Notes under the pieces: model-generated
Seen by the model: the letters and a program-made list of their open reading frames with translations, nothing else
Told to the model about the DNA's origin: nothing
The model's database searches: none
Program-made: the position numbers and the translations under genes
Assembly: GCF_001748245.1 (NCBI RefSeq)
Contig: NZ_BDFO01000001.1
Coordinates: 2,998,471-3,062,470, forward strand
Source of the DNA: Oligoflexus tunisiensis
GTDB lineage: Bacteria; Bdellovibrionota_B; Oligoflexia; Oligoflexales; Oligoflexaceae
Direction of reading: 5' to 3'
DNA: 64,000 nt
Shown: piece after piece, positions 1 through 9,580 of the stretch
Layout of the letters: the number at the start of each line of letters is the position of its first letter
Numbering within the stretch: position 1 is the first letter of the stretch

Positions 1-290
1 CCATCAGTCGCCTTGTCGTACTCGTTTTTTTCGGCCTCTTTCTTTTCTTCTTTCTTACTTTTTTGCTTCGCCGCTTTTGTGATAGCGGCTTTGAGTGCAG
101 CCTCTTTCAGCGAGGCTGCGCCACTAGGACCCGATGCGCCCACCCAGCCGGCAAGCATACCAAGTCCTCCCGGCAATGGAGTGGTGCAGCACTCGTTCGG
201 TGCCGTGACTTCCATATGCTCTTCCTCATGAGCGATGGCGACAGAACCAATTGACATTGACAAAGCTGACACAAAGATTAACTTTCTCAT
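1..290 (-). CDS. Small secreted protein, 3' end outside window
   Basis: The frame is open from an ATG at 290 to the window edge, giving 96 residues without a stop. The first 21 or so residues form a signal peptide (MRKLIFVSALSMSIGSVAIA, cleavage probably after AIA). The exported part starts acidic and His-containing (HEEEH), has an adjacent Cys pair near residues 34-35, a Gly-rich hydrophobic stretch (PGGLGMLAGWVG), and then an Ala/Lys/Glu-rich charged tail that looks like a helix or coiled coil. I do not recognise the family. The start is supported by the signal peptide and a short GAGG upstream. The C-terminus and function are unknown. Confidence 0.6.
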   Translation of the reverse strand, partial: MRKLIFVSALSMSIGSVAIAHEEEHMEVTAPNECCTTPLPGGLGMLAGWVGASGPSGAASLKEAALKAAITKAAKQKSKKEEKKEAEKNEYDKATD

Positions 291-754
291 TAATACCTCA
301 TTGTGTGTTTATTGGAAGTATTGCAAGGCAAAGTTTGCGGGCTCTTATAACCCTCGAAGAGTGACCGAAAAAGCGCCCGCGTGGCAGATGGGTAACTTCT
401 TCGTTCTCAGACGGGTTAAATAAACTTAACTCAGTTCAGGGCCTTACCAGGTTGGGTCGTAGCGTCGACGCAGAGACCGTGCGCGTGGGCGGGAGCAGAA
501 AGCGTTGCGCACTTCGATAAAGGAGCGAAAAGTTGACGAGCGGCCCCACCAGAGATGTTGACCCATTAAGAGCGCCGAAGCCCGCATGTGACGTAAGTTT
601 CTATTTATGTTTGGTTTAATCAGCCGATTTATCATCATAACGAGGATGACCCCGATTATTAGCAGATTGTGCCCACGGCTTCTCGTTCCCACAGCAAAAG
701 CGTTAAGATGGAAAAGCCAAAGTAGTCTGTTGCATCTCATCCAAGGTCTGAATA
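291..754. other. Intergenic region between divergent genes
   Basis: This 464-bp stretch separates a minus-strand and a plus-strand gene and must hold both promoters. A minus-strand frame of 105 codons crosses it, but its product is Arg/Met-rich with no recognisable features, and I regard it as chance. I see no convincing RNA gene, repeat or operator here. Confidence 0.4.
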
Positions 755-2452
755 ATGACAAAAGCGCTCCAAAAAGCGATAATGGGCCTACTACTGGCCA
801 CTCATCTTTTTAATTCTTCACAAGTTCATGCCCAGGATATACCTGTCGAAGGAGCTTCCTTCTTTGACCATATGCAAAATATCATAGGAACAAACTATGA
901 TGGCAAGCCTTTGCCTCAAAAACCTCACCCCTTTGAGGCCTTGCTCAAGAAGCTTAACCAACACTCCTCCTTTTTTACGTCTGTCGTTCCCTTCGGGCGA
1001 TCCCTGCAAAAGATGGCTGCCTACCCCCAGTCCCTCAAGTTTCCTCGGGTTTTGGTCGCAACCAGTGAACTCAGCAAGAGCATGAACACCCACTTTCGGG
1101 GGCGGCTCTTTATCGCTTATGTGGAAGCAACCAAAAAACTGGAAGTTATCAGCTTCAACCCCATGATGGGTCGTTATGAGTTCCAAATTGTCGATAACTT
1201 TTATCCAGGTGGAAAAGCTCAAGCCCGTTACGTGCCTCGTTCGCTCTGCCTGCGTTGCCATCAGGGAGGCACTCCCATCTTTGCCGGAGGCGAGTGGCTT
1301 GAAACAACAGCGTTTAATTCGGAGCTGCAGAAATTGTCCATAGCTGCTATTGGCAGCAAAGAATACTTTGGAATCCCTCTCACTCGTGATGACCCCTCAT
1401 CGAAATACGAACTTCTTCCAAGGCCAGAGAATTTTGAAGATATGGTTCGGTTCGGAGCCTTATTGGTTGGTTATCAAAAAGCCTGGCAGGATATCTGCTC
1501 TTTGACCAGGCATAAGCTTGAATGTAAGAAGAAACTCATTCGGTGGATGCTTGTCACAAATCTATACGACAAGCTCTCATTGGAACCCGACCTCGAATTA
1601 CTACGTGGCTTTGTCTCGGTGTTGGGTGATGGCACGATCGATTTGGCCTCTGAAAAGTTGCCCGATCATAATCCCGTAGTCAAAGGACAGCTGTCCTATC
1701 ATATGCCTCCAGAAATGGATCCCAGTCTGCCCCGCGAGCGTATGAAAATCATCATGCCTTCCAAAAGCGATCCCTTGGGACTTCAGTTCTACAAATTCCA
1801 CATTCTTGTAAAAGGCATGGGGCAAAGCTTTTTTACAGAGAAAGACTTCGATCACTTTCGCTCCTTGCTCGGTGGGAAACCCGAGCCGCGTTCGGCACCG
1901 CAAAGGGACACCGCCAGAACTTGTCTACCGGATCCAGCTGATCTTCTTCAGAGTTTGAATTCAAAAGGAGACAGCAAGCAACACATGCAACTGAATTGTT
2001 TTCCAAAAGACAAATGGCTTCGCTTCGCAAAGGCTATTGACGCCTTGCCCTTGACGCAGAATGATCCGCTTTCGAGAGAGAGCATTCTCCAGGCACTTGA
2101 TAAAAAATTAGGAACTCAATACGCGGCGAGCCTCTGCTGTCAAACAAACCTTGCCTTGGCCGCAAAGAAAGAGATAGAGAAGAAAATTTTCCTCGATCCT
2201 TCTTCCATTAAAGATCAAAGACTGCAGTCCTTTCTTAAATTCTGCAGTGAATGCCATCTTTACCAGGATTTACCCCCACCATTCTTGGCAGGCGAAAACG
2301 AAGCCCAGGTGCTGGAAAATATCAAAAAAAGGGCGGATCTTATTCAATTTAGACTTCAGAACAAGCAAATGCCTCCTCATTTTGCACGCCACCAATTGAG
2401 CGAAAAAGAACGACAGGATTTATTGCAAGACCTTAAAAACATCTCAAAATAA
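755..2452 (+). CDS. Secreted diheme c-type cytochrome-like protein
   Basis: A 565-residue exported protein. A hydrophobic signal segment (GLLLATHLFNSSQVHA) ends near residue 26. Two covalent heme-attachment motifs are visible: CLRCH at 165-169 and CSECH at 497-501. The C-terminal part resembles a cytochrome c domain, with a PPP turn soon after the heme motif and a candidate axial methionine at about 539 (KQMPPH). The central region follows no family I can name. The N-terminal layout (basic and aromatic region, then a CxxCH followed by a Gly-rich turn) resembles the monoheme lipoprotein at 33117-34556, so the two are probably paralogues. An AAGG sits about 10 bases before the ATG. It probably acts in periplasmic electron transfer or oxidation, but the substrate is unknown. 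Confidence 0.75.
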   Translation: MTKALQKAIMGLLLATHLFNSSQVHAQDIPVEGASFFDHMQNIIGTNYDGKPLPQKPHPFEALLKKLNQHSSFFTSVVPFGRSLQKMAAYPQSLKFPRVLVATSELSKSMNTHFRGRLFIAYVEATKKLEVISFNPMMGRYEFQIVDNFYPGGKAQARYVPRSLCLRCHQGGTPIFAGGEWLETTAFNSELQKLSIAAIGSKEYFGIPLTRDDPSSKYELLPRPENFEDMVRFGALLVGYQKAWQDICSLTRHKLECKKKLIRWMLVTNLYDKLSLEPDLELLRGFVSVLGDGTIDLASEKLPDHNPVVKGQLSYHMPPEMDPSLPRERMKIIMPSKSDPLGLQFYKFHILVKGMGQSFFTEKDFDHFRSLLGGKPEPRSAPQRDTARTCLPDPADLLQSLNSKGDSKQHMQLNCFPKDKWLRFAKAIDALPLTQNDPLSRESILQALDKKLGTQYAASLCCQTNLALAAKKEIEKKIFLDPSSIKDQRLQSFLKFCSECHLYQDLPPPFLAGENEAQVLENIKKRADLIQFRLQNKQMPPHFARHQLSEKERQDLLQDLKNISK

Positions 2453-2474
2453 AAAAGCGGCACTGGAATGCCGC
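2451..2474. terminator. Intrinsic terminator between convergent genes
   Basis: GCGGCA (2457-2462) and TGCCGC (2469-2474) form a six-pair GC-rich stem with a six-base loop. On the minus strand the stem is followed by six T (A tract at 2451-2456), a textbook terminator for the lipoprotein/monooxygenase-like unit. It lies directly after the stop of the plus-strand cytochrome and may serve both. Confidence 0.8.
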
Positions 2475-2501
2475 TTGATGAAATTTCGAATTCAATCCGG
2501 A

Positions 2502-3017
2502 CTAGGGACAAATGACTGGCGAGTGGCTGGAATTTCCCACCGCATTGACCGCAACAATTGTAAAGCAGTAGGATATCGGCGTTGTGACCGTGGAACCTAA
2601 AGCTGCCTTGATCTCGTCACTGCTGACGACCACGGAATATTTTTCGCCATTCTTTTGCAGGTCAGCGATAGGGTAGTTCTTTATTTGAACGGGAACATCC
2701 AACTTTCCCGGAAATCGTGGGTTTCGATCGGGAGGCACAACAAATACCTTGTAAGAGACTATAGCGGCATCAGCAGAAACATCCCAGGTCATTGTATAGT
2801 TTGCGGCAGGTGCCGCGGGAGTGTTACCCGTGTTGGTTGCTGGCGCGCCAGGTTTCTTGTCTTCAGGTGCTGCATCGTCTGCTTTACTGGCTTGCGGTGC
2901 AGTCGCGCCTGTGGCCGCACCCCGGCTGTCTTGAATCCCTTCGGGCTGGCAGGCGTGAACCAGGGCAGCCATAAATAGCGTCAAAGAAAGGCCGACTGCA
3001 GTTTTAGTTAAATTCAT
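2502..3017 (-). CDS. Lipoprotein with fibronectin type III-like domain
   Basis: 171 residues. A type II signal peptide ends in the lipobox VHAC, with lipidation expected at Cys23. A low-complexity Ala/Pro/Thr/Gly linker follows (about 30-70). From about residue 73 there is a beta-sandwich-like region (YTMTWD... SYKVFVVPP... YSVVVSS... SYCFTIVAVNAVGNSS) with the strand pattern and the terminal aromatic/AVN signature of FnIII modules. A strong Shine-Dalgarno (AAGGGAG) precedes the ATG. It lies 16 bp after the monooxygenase-like gene and is probably co-transcribed with it. An adhesion or substrate-presentation role at the outer membrane is plausible but inferred. Confidence 0.72.
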   Translation of the reverse strand: MNLTKTAVGLSLTLFMAALVHACQPEGIQDSRGAATGATAPQASKADDAAPEDKKPGAPATNTGNTPAAPAANYTMTWDVSADAAIVSYKVFVVPPDRNPRFPGKLDVPVQIKNYPIADLQKNGEKYSVVVSSDEIKAALGSTVTTPISYCFTIVAVNAVGNSSHSPVICP

Positions 3018-3033
3018 TTTCTGCGCTCCCTTC

Positions 3034-3564
3034 TTATTTTGTTACAGCAAAGCCGCTTGGCTGAGCTGGAGCTGGAGCGTTAGCAGGTGTGATGATGACG
3101 TCGACGCATGACTTATAATGCAGGGTCCCGCCCATATCCTGCACAAACTGGATCGTGCAATCGGTGCATGGGGTATTGGGAACCGTAAACTGGAACTGAC
3201 CTTTATTGGGGACAGCCCCTACGGCCGTATTGTCATCAGTTTGAGCGGGTGCCAGAGTAGTAAAATTCACCTGGCCTGTTTGAGAAAAATTCAGCTGAAA
3301 TGTTCCAACATGGCCAATGGTCTCCTCGAATTCCGCTGTCACCGTTTCACCAACGACGAGAACGACTGGATTCGCGCTCCGGGTGATAGCGGGACCACAT
3401 GGCGATGCAGCGTCGCCTTTATTGCCATCACTGGAATTTCGCGGAATGAGTCGAGGAATCGTGTTGCCAGCGGCTGTTACACTGAGGCGGGCGTGTCCGA
3501 AGCTCAATGATGGTAACAAAAGGTTCGCGCTTGCAAATACGGCAAGCCATGGCTTATAGTTCAA
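3034..3564 (-). CDS. Secreted polysaccharide monooxygenase-like protein
   Basis: I place the start at a TTG at 3564, not the in-frame ATG at 3765. A GGGGGGA lies six bases upstream of this TTG, and the product then opens with a complete signal peptide (MNYKPWLAVFASANLLLPSLSFG) followed at once by HARL. The mature protein would thus begin with histidine, as copper lytic polysaccharide monooxygenases (AA10-like) do for their histidine brace. Further on, GETVTAEFEETIGHVG could supply a second histidine. A C-terminal cysteine-rich part (PNTPCTDCTIQFVQDM, then HYKSCVDVII) matches the layout of small LPMO-like proteins seen in myxobacteria, which I recall as SCE4755-type. Mature size is about 153 residues. 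It forms a unit with the FnIII lipoprotein. The family assignment comes from motifs only, and activity is unproven. Confidence 0.65.
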   Translation of the reverse strand: MNYKPWLAVFASANLLLPSLSFGHARLSVTAAGNTIPRLIPRNSSDGNKGDAASPCGPAITRSANPVVLVVGETVTAEFEETIGHVGTFQLNFSQTGQVNFTTLAPAQTDDNTAVGAVPNKGQFQFTVPNTPCTDCTIQFVQDMGGTLHYKSCVDVIITPANAPAPAQPSGFAVTK

Positions 3565-3888
3565 AGGCAATCCCCCCGGTGTTCGAATTGAAAAGGCACC
3601 GATTCCTCTTCGGTCAGTTTCATGGAAATCAAAAGTAAAAAATTTATCCAGCGGATAACACTGATGAATCTTTCCAGAAGGTTCGACCTGCGCCCAGGCT
3701 TGCTCCCCACTGAAACCTTGAAATTTGATAACCCTGCCGGAGGAGGATTTCCTGGGGCGACTCATGAGGGTCGACTCAAATATCCGTGCGAATCGGACAA
3801 AAAAGCGCCAAGTCTGCGAAAATGTGGCGACAGAGTAAAAGTTTTGCTACCTTAGAACAAATTTTCCTCCTAAAAAGGGGTTATCGAC

Positions 3889-5790
3889 ATGAGCCATGGA
3901 AAACCAGCCGCTTCCTTGATTATCCGCTCGAAGCTCGATCAGGAGTATCACTTCATCATCAGCCCCGAAGCTCTTGGCGCTATCCAATCCCTTTATCCAC
4001 TCGATGTAGGTCGGAAACTGCTGATGGAACAACGTCTCGAAAGAAGACGAGAACGTTTTACCCAACGCAAAAGCCTAGGCTTTCTCGATCCCAACGATGT
4101 GATTGAAGGCACCAAGATAAAAGTCCAAGATGCTCGGGTTGGGAAATTTGTGGGTTCAGCCATTCCCCATGACTTGAAGCGGCAGTGGATTCAAGGCACC
4201 GGCCCAGCTACGAAACCCCATGCTGATCTGCAATCGAGCTTAAGAAATGTGGCTTATGCACTGCTGTCAGGCGCAGATGGCTGGATGTTTGATGGAGAGG
4301 ACGCCTTGGGACAGATCGAAACCATGTCCCTCGATAATCAACGCAATTTAAAATTGGCTATCGCTAAAGATCCACTTTTCATGAAGGTGGCTGCGGATGT
4401 CGCACAGGAAATGAATCGCTGGGCTCAAGGTTTTTTTGCTCGCGATATCATCCAGGACTGGCAGACGCAATTGGATTATACCACAAGGATCTTTCGTCCA
4501 CGCGGCCTGCATCTCGACGATCGGCATTTCACATGGGGTGACGGTTCGGAAGTCGGTGCTTCCTTGGTCGACCTTTGTCTCTATGTCGTGAACAATTATG
4601 CCAACCTCCAGCAGCAGAATCGTTCCATCGTCCTCTATCTGCCAAAAATTCAAAGAGCCGCGGAAGCGGCCTACTGGAATAAAATTCTCAATGCACTGGA
4701 GGATCATCTCAAGCTGAAGCGCGGTGCACTCAAAGTTTATGTCCTGGTCGAGCAATTGGAAGCAGCCTTTCAATTGATGGAAATACGCGCCGCACTCGGA
4801 CCACACTTTGTGGGCTTTAATACCGGACGCTGGGATTACATCAATAGCGTGGCCGATGCCATGGCCTGGGATCAAAATTTTGTTAATCCCAATATCGAAG
4901 CTATCACCATGACCTATAGCTATATGCGGGAATATGAAGATCGTGTCCGACGTTGTGTGAACACACCGGACATCGAAGGACATTGCGCGCTTTGGCAAGG
5001 TGGTATGGAGCCCAATATTCCCGTCGGCACGGAATCGGCGGTTAAAAACGCTATGGTCCGGGCTGTCGCGGGGGCTCAACGCGAGCACGATGCGGGTGCG
5101 AGCGGCAAGTGGGTCGCCCATTGGAAAATGGTGCATATCGCCCGTGAAGTTTGGCAGAAAGTTGGCAAAGATAACCAATTGGGGCGCTCGTTTCCACGTC
5201 TCGGCTATGGTGCTGAGGACGCCGCCCGACTCACAGCCTTGGAGCCCGCCCCGCGAACCGTTAATGGTGCTCGCGGTCTGCTCAGTATCGCCCTACAATA
5301 TGGCAACGCTTTCCTCACCGGCCATCAAGCGGCGGCCTTAAAAGCGGCCGATTATTTCGGTGATGCCAGCGTGCTTTATCTGATGGAAGATATGGCCACA
5401 GGAGAGATTCGCGCCAGCATTCTTTGGGAGTGGCTGCACAAGGGCGCCAGGCTCACCGAGGATGATAAGCGCAGTGGCGCCCGTAAAGGCGATACTTTCA
5501 GCCAGGAGCTTTGGAAGAAACTCTTGACCGAAGAATACGATAAGCTCCTCAAAGCCAACCCCAAAGACGTGCATGAGGACTCCAAAACAAAAACGCTGCC
5601 TATCGTCCGCGAGATCATGCAGGCCCTGGTCCTCTCGCCCATCAAAGCCCCCTGGTATGTTGATTTGCTCAATCTGAATATCGGTAACCATGATCTGGAG
5701 GAAGCGAAAAAAAGAATCCAGCTGTATTTCAATGAATTGGATCAGAGCAATACCAGGATCACTCGGAACGTCGATTTTCATAAAGTCTAG
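3889..5790 (+). CDS. aceB: Malate synthase
   Basis: Condenses glyoxylate with acetyl-CoA to give malate, the second step of the glyoxylate shunt. The 633-residue product has the malate synthase TIM-barrel signatures: DGEDAL near residue 135, YVLVEQLEAAFQLMEIRAAL and FNTGRWDYI (Gly313-Asp316), and a later GGMEPNIPVGTESA segment in the position of the HALGGM-type C-terminal motif. It is about 100 residues longer than typical malate synthase A; the extra length lies in the N-terminal domain and near the C-terminus. The start follows a CCTCCTAAAAAGGGG stretch. Isocitrate lyase follows 52 bp downstream on the same strand, so the two shunt enzymes form an operon. No regulator gene is adjacent. Confidence 0.92.
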   Translation: MSHGKPAASLIIRSKLDQEYHFIISPEALGAIQSLYPLDVGRKLLMEQRLERRRERFTQRKSLGFLDPNDVIEGTKIKVQDARVGKFVGSAIPHDLKRQWIQGTGPATKPHADLQSSLRNVAYALLSGADGWMFDGEDALGQIETMSLDNQRNLKLAIAKDPLFMKVAADVAQEMNRWAQGFFARDIIQDWQTQLDYTTRIFRPRGLHLDDRHFTWGDGSEVGASLVDLCLYVVNNYANLQQQNRSIVLYLPKIQRAAEAAYWNKILNALEDHLKLKRGALKVYVLVEQLEAAFQLMEIRAALGPHFVGFNTGRWDYINSVADAMAWDQNFVNPNIEAITMTYSYMREYEDRVRRCVNTPDIEGHCALWQGGMEPNIPVGTESAVKNAMVRAVAGAQREHDAGASGKWVAHWKMVHIAREVWQKVGKDNQLGRSFPRLGYGAEDAARLTALEPAPRTVNGARGLLSIALQYGNAFLTGHQAAALKAADYFGDASVLYLMEDMATGEIRASILWEWLHKGARLTEDDKRSGARKGDTFSQELWKKLLTEEYDKLLKANPKDVHEDSKTKTLPIVREIMQALVLSPIKAPWYVDLLNLNIGNHDLEEAKKRIQLYFNELDQSNTRITRNVDFHKV

Positions 5791-5842
5791 ACTTCGTACC
5801 TAAGGCTGCCACCAATCAACTCCAGGATAAGGATAGAAATGT

Positions 5843-8098
5843 ATGGAAAAAGAATTCTACGAAGAAATCGAACGCACCAGAAAGTGGTTTAGAAGCGAAA
5901 GGTTTGCAGGTATCACGCGCTTTTACTCCCCTCGGCAGGTTGTCGAGCAGCGCGGCACGATCCGTCGTGAATACTCTATTGCCAAAAAAGCTGCCGAGGA
6001 ATTCCACGACTTTCTTCGTGCTTCTTATAAAAAAGGCGAATCGATCACAACCTTTGGACCTTACTCTCCTGGTCAGGCCGTGATGATCAAACGTCAGGGC
6101 ATCAAAGGTATTTATTTGGGAGGCTGGGCGACATCGGCAAAAGGATCCGCTGATGAAGATCCAGGTGCTGACCTCGCATCCTATCCCCTCAGTCGCGTTC
6201 CTGATGAGGCCGCTGCCATAGTCCGGGCGCTCGTCGCTGCCGACAGGAATCAATATTTTACCCGCGCACGCATGAGCGACGAGCAGGCGAAGAATACTCC
6301 GGTCTATGATTATCGCCCTTTCATCATCGCCGACGCCGATACCGGGCATGGTGGTGACGCACACGTGCGTAACTTGATCAAGCGTTTTGTAGAAGCGGGA
6401 GTGCCAGGCTATCATATTGAAGACCAAAAACCCGGAGCAAAAAAATGCGGTCACCAGGGTGGCAAAGTTTTAGTGACCGTGGATGAGCAGATTAAGCGGC
6501 TCAATACTGCGCGTTTCCAACTCGATTTAATGGAAGTGCCCGGCATCATCGTCGCGCGGACCGATGCGGAGTCGGCTACTCTCCTGGAAAGCATCGCTGA
6601 CGAGCGTGATCATCCTTTTGTCTTAGGTTCGACTAATCCCGACACTCCAGCCTTTAAAATATGCTATCTCTATATCTTGAAGACCTTTCATGAGCAAGGA
6701 TTCGAGGACGTCAACGGCCATCTCATCTATAATCTCGCGGCCCATCGCTTTGAAGAAGCTGAGAGTTTTTTCAAGGATACCGGCATAGCGACTATGCTGC
6801 AGGAAAAAATCGCCAAAGGCAAATCAGACAAGAAAGCCCATGTCGAGAGCATTCTCGATGATGCCATCGGTGCTTTCGCCGAGACCTGGGAAAATCACGC
6901 GAACGTAAAAACATTTGGACAAGCGGTCTTTGAGGTTCTCAAAACACGCCTTGAAGAAGGCATGCAATCCGCCATCGACCCAGCTGATTGGCTCAAATTC
7001 GCCAAAAAAGCTCCACTGGATGAAGCCAGGAAGAAAGCCTTGAGCCTTGGTGTCGATGTATCCTGGGATCCGGAAAAGGTTCGTACCCCGGATGGTTATT
7101 ATCAGGTTAAGGGTTCCATTGAGTATGCGATTGCCCGTTCGCTCGCCGTCGCTCCTTATACGGACCTCATCTGGATGGAAACCAAAACTGCAGATTTGAA
7201 AGATGCCAAGGAATTTGCTGAAGCGATTCACCAGGAATTTCCCAATGCAATGCTGGCCTACAATCTCTCACCATCGTTCAACTGGGATACCACCGGCATG
7301 AGCGATGAGCAGATGAAAGCTTTTCCCATCGAACTTGGCAAAATGGGCTTTGTCTTCAACTTCATTACCTATGGAGGACACCAGATTGATGGCTTGGCTT
7401 CCGAAGAATTTGCTCTGGCATTGCAGCAAGACGGGATGTTGGCCTTGGCGACTCTGCAGCGTCGGCTCCGCCTGATTGATTCTCCCTACAAAACACCGCA
7501 ATCCTGGGTGGGTGGCAATCGCTTTGATGCTGCTCTTACGGCCAGTTCGGGCAATACATCCACCACCCGGGCCATGGGCAAGGGTTCGACTCAAACCCAG
7601 CATCTGATGCCGACCGAGTTCCCAATCAAGACTTTGGACCGCTGGTTGGCCTGCTGGCTCACGTATCATAAGATTACGGACCAGCTGCATGCCCGGCTGC
7701 GCCCTGTCACGGGGTCCTCCGACTTACTCGAGCTGAGCGTCGGTGATCAAAAAGAAGAGAAAATCGCTAGCGTGATTTTCACCGGCATCCAGGATCGCCA
7801 GGGTCGTAATATTCTTTCGATTCGCAATCAGTCGACGATAAAAGTTGAATATCGCAAAAAACGTCTGATGACGCTGATGCAGAGTTTTTTAGTGCATCGC
7901 TATAAATCTGATTCCATTCATTACCTGGCCCCGACCGAAGACAACCATCGGGCGGTTGAAGGTATGAAGAAGCTCGGATTTTTCAGCGAGGTGAAAAGTG
8001 AAGTCGGCGATATCATCGTTGCCAATGTCAACAAAGCCTTCCAGAAAAAATTGCTCGAAGGCGATGCCGAAATCCAAGCGATGCTGGCTCGCAGCTAG
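5843..8098 (+). CDS. aceA: Isocitrate lyase, long ICL2-type
   Basis: Cleaves isocitrate to succinate and glyoxylate. The catalytic loop KKCGHQGGK is present, with the active-site Cys at 202. It is flanked by [15 protein letters not shown] (metal site) and VARTDAESA, all hallmarks of isocitrate lyase. At 751 residues it is far longer than the usual 430-530, and matches the size and layout of mycobacterial ICL2. After the barrel ([34 protein letters not shown]) there is an extra C-terminal domain of about 150 residues (from about 600) with the [20 protein letters not shown] pattern. In ICL2 the corresponding domain has a GNAT-like fold and mediates acetyl-CoA activation. It is second in the operon with malate synthase. 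Similar allosteric control here is inference. Confidence 0.93.
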   Translation: MEKEFYEEIERTRKWFRSERFAGITRFYSPRQVVEQRGTIRREYSIAKKAAEEFHDFLRASYKKGESITTFGPYSPGQAVMIKRQGIKGIYLGGWATSAKGSADEDPGADLASYPLSRVPDEAAAIVRALVAADRNQYFTRARMSDEQAKNTPVYDYRPFIIADADTGHGGDAHVRNLIKRFVEAGVPGYHIEDQKPGAKKCGHQGGKVLVTVDEQIKRLNTARFQLDLMEVPGIIVARTDAESATLLESIADERDHPFVLGSTNPDTPAFKICYLYILKTFHEQGFEDVNGHLIYNLAAHRFEEAESFFKDTGIATMLQEKIAKGKSDKKAHVESILDDAIGAFAETWENHANVKTFGQAVFEVLKTRLEEGMQSAIDPADWLKFAKKAPLDEARKKALSLGVDVSWDPEKVRTPDGYYQVKGSIEYAIARSLAVAPYTDLIWMETKTADLKDAKEFAEAIHQEFPNAMLAYNLSPSFNWDTTGMSDEQMKAFPIELGKMGFVFNFITYGGHQIDGLASEEFALALQQDGMLALATLQRRLRLIDSPYKTPQSWVGGNRFDAALTASSGNTSTTRAMGKGSTQTQHLMPTEFPIKTLDRWLACWLTYHKITDQLHARLRPVTGSSDLLELSVGDQKEEKIASVIFTGIQDRQGRNILSIRNQSTIKVEYRKKRLMTLMQSFLVHRYKSDSIHYLAPTEDNHRAVEGMKKLGFFSEVKSEVGDIIVANVNKAFQKKLLEGDAEIQAMLARS

Positions 8099-8100
8099 GC

Positions 8101-8274
8101 AACATAGATCGTGCTTTAGAGAAGTCCAGTGTTTGGGCTTGGCTGGGTTCAGCCTCCACGCCGGGTGAAGGGTTCATCAAGAAGATCGGCGTGGACTCAT
8201 CGAATAAAGGTACCTGGCCGGAAGTCTGGGCCGAATTTTTCAAGCGCTCAGCCTTCCGCCCTGGAGACTTTTAG
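8101..8274 (+). pseudogene. Possible 3' remnant of a lost gene
   Basis: One plus-strand frame stays open for 57 codons to a TAG at 8272. It encodes a protein-like sequence rich in Trp and aromatic residues (SSVWAWLGSASTPGEGF, then TWPEVWAEFFKRSAFRPGDF). It has no ATG, GTG or TTG of its own between the isocitrate lyase stop and this stretch, and no ribosome binding site. Composition suggests the tail of a decayed coding sequence, cut off when the neighbouring block at 8271-12849 was inserted. It may also be chance. Confidence 0.3.
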
Positions 8275-9440
8275 CGAAACGCCGCGATGCCGGTGATCTC
8301 CTGGCCGACGACCAGACGATGCACGTCTTCCGTGCCTTCGTAGGTCTTCACGGTTTCAAGGTTCATCATATGGCGAATCACCGGATATTCGTCGATGATC
8401 CCGTTTGCGCCCAGCATGTCGCGAGCTTCACGGGCAATATCGAGGGCGATCTTGCAGTTGTTGCCTTTCGCCATCGAAACGTGATGCGGCTTCATCGTGC
8501 CTTTGTCTTTCATGCGACCCAGTTGCAAAACCAGCAATTGCGCTTTGGTGATTTCAGTCGCCATCATCGCGAGTTTCGCTTGCGCAAGCTGATAAGCGGC
8601 CAAGGGTTTGCCGTCAAACAGAATACGTTCTTTCGCGTAGTCGAGAGCCTGGTGATAGCAGGCGTTCGCGGCGCCGAGCACGCCCCAGGCGATGCCGTAG
8701 CGCGCTTGAGTCAGGCAACTGAGGGGGCCTTTCAAGCCGACGGCGTTCGGCAACATATTCTCTTCGGGAACGACGCAATCTTTCATGTGAAGTTCGCTCG
8801 TCACGCTCACGCGTAGCGAGAATTTGCCTTTCATGGTCGACGTCGTAAAACCAGGCGTGCCTTTTTCAATGATAAAGCCGCGCACCTCACCGTCGAGTTT
8901 CGCCCAGACGACCGCGATATCCGAAATGCAGCCGTTCGTGATCCACATCTTATTGCCGTTCAGTTTGTAGCCGCCTTTGACTTTTTCGGCTTTGGTGCGC
9001 ATGCCGCCGGGGTTCGAGCCGGCATCGGGTTCGGTCAAACCGAAGCAGCCGATCATTTCGCCTTTTGCCAACCGAGGCAGGTACTTTTCTTTTTGCTGGT
9101 CACTGCCATAAGCGTGAATTGGGTACATGACGAGTGAGCCTTGAACCGAGCAGAACGACCGAATGCCCGAGTCGCCGCGCTCGAGCTCCATCGTTGAGAG
9201 GCCGTAGGCTACATTGTTCAAGCCGGGGCAGCCGTAACCGTGAAGGTTCGTGCCCAATAGGCCCATCTCGGCGAAGCGTGGGATCAATTGTTTGGGGAAG
9301 GTTTCGCTGCGATTGCATTCCTGCAGAACCGGGATGACCTCCTTGCTCACGAAATCGCGAACGCTCTGGCGTACCATCAATTCGTCGTCGGTCAGAAGGC
9401 TATCGAAATCCATGTAGTTTAAAGATGTGTAAGCTGCCAT
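8271..9440 (-). CDS. gcdH: Glutaryl-CoA dehydrogenase
   Basis: FAD-dependent acyl-CoA dehydrogenase of 389 residues, expected to oxidise and decarboxylate glutaryl-CoA to crotonyl-CoA in lysine/tryptophan and glutarate breakdown. Visible signatures: GYGCPGLNNVAYGL (substrate-side loop of GcdH enzymes), CFGLTEPDAGSNPGGM and KMWITNG (FAD/acyl-CoA binding), and the catalytic base in TYEGTEDVHRLVVG (Glu368), placed as in human GCDH. The C-terminus GQEITGIAAF also matches that enzyme closely. GAGGA lies five bases before the ATG. It is transcribed away from the E1 gene across a 140-bp shared promoter region. Base usage is more GC- and TCG/GCG-rich than in the preceding operon. Confidence 0.9.
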   Translation of the reverse strand: MAAYTSLNYMDFDSLLTDDELMVRQSVRDFVSKEVIPVLQECNRSETFPKQLIPRFAEMGLLGTNLHGYGCPGLNNVAYGLSTMELERGDSGIRSFCSVQGSLVMYPIHAYGSDQQKEKYLPRLAKGEMIGCFGLTEPDAGSNPGGMRTKAEKVKGGYKLNGNKMWITNGCISDIAVVWAKLDGEVRGFIIEKGTPGFTTSTMKGKFSLRVSVTSELHMKDCVVPEENMLPNAVGLKGPLSCLTQARYGIAWGVLGAANACYHQALDYAKERILFDGKPLAAYQLAQAKLAMMATEITKAQLLVLQLGRMKDKGTMKPHHVSMAKGNNCKIALDIAREARDMLGANGIIDEYPVIRHMMNLETVKTYEGTEDVHRLVVGQEITGIAAFR

Positions 9441-9580
9441 CGCAATCCTCGTTAGCTGACAAATTTGCCGGTTTCTGGGGCTGAAGTTTGAACGTTTTGA
9501 TTCTAGCCTTGTTATTAATTTGGTGGCAAGCTCTGGAAAATTCTTTTGAGTCCAGGTCTTAAGAGCGACATCGAGGCCGT

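Noticed and set aside
444..761. 105-codon minus-strand frame
   Set aside because: Arg- and Met-rich product with no ribosome site, overlapping the start of the cytochrome gene.
3565..3765. N-terminal 67-codon extension of the monooxygenase-like gene
   Set aside because: It would place the signal peptide internally, and the TTG at 3564 has a better ribosome site.
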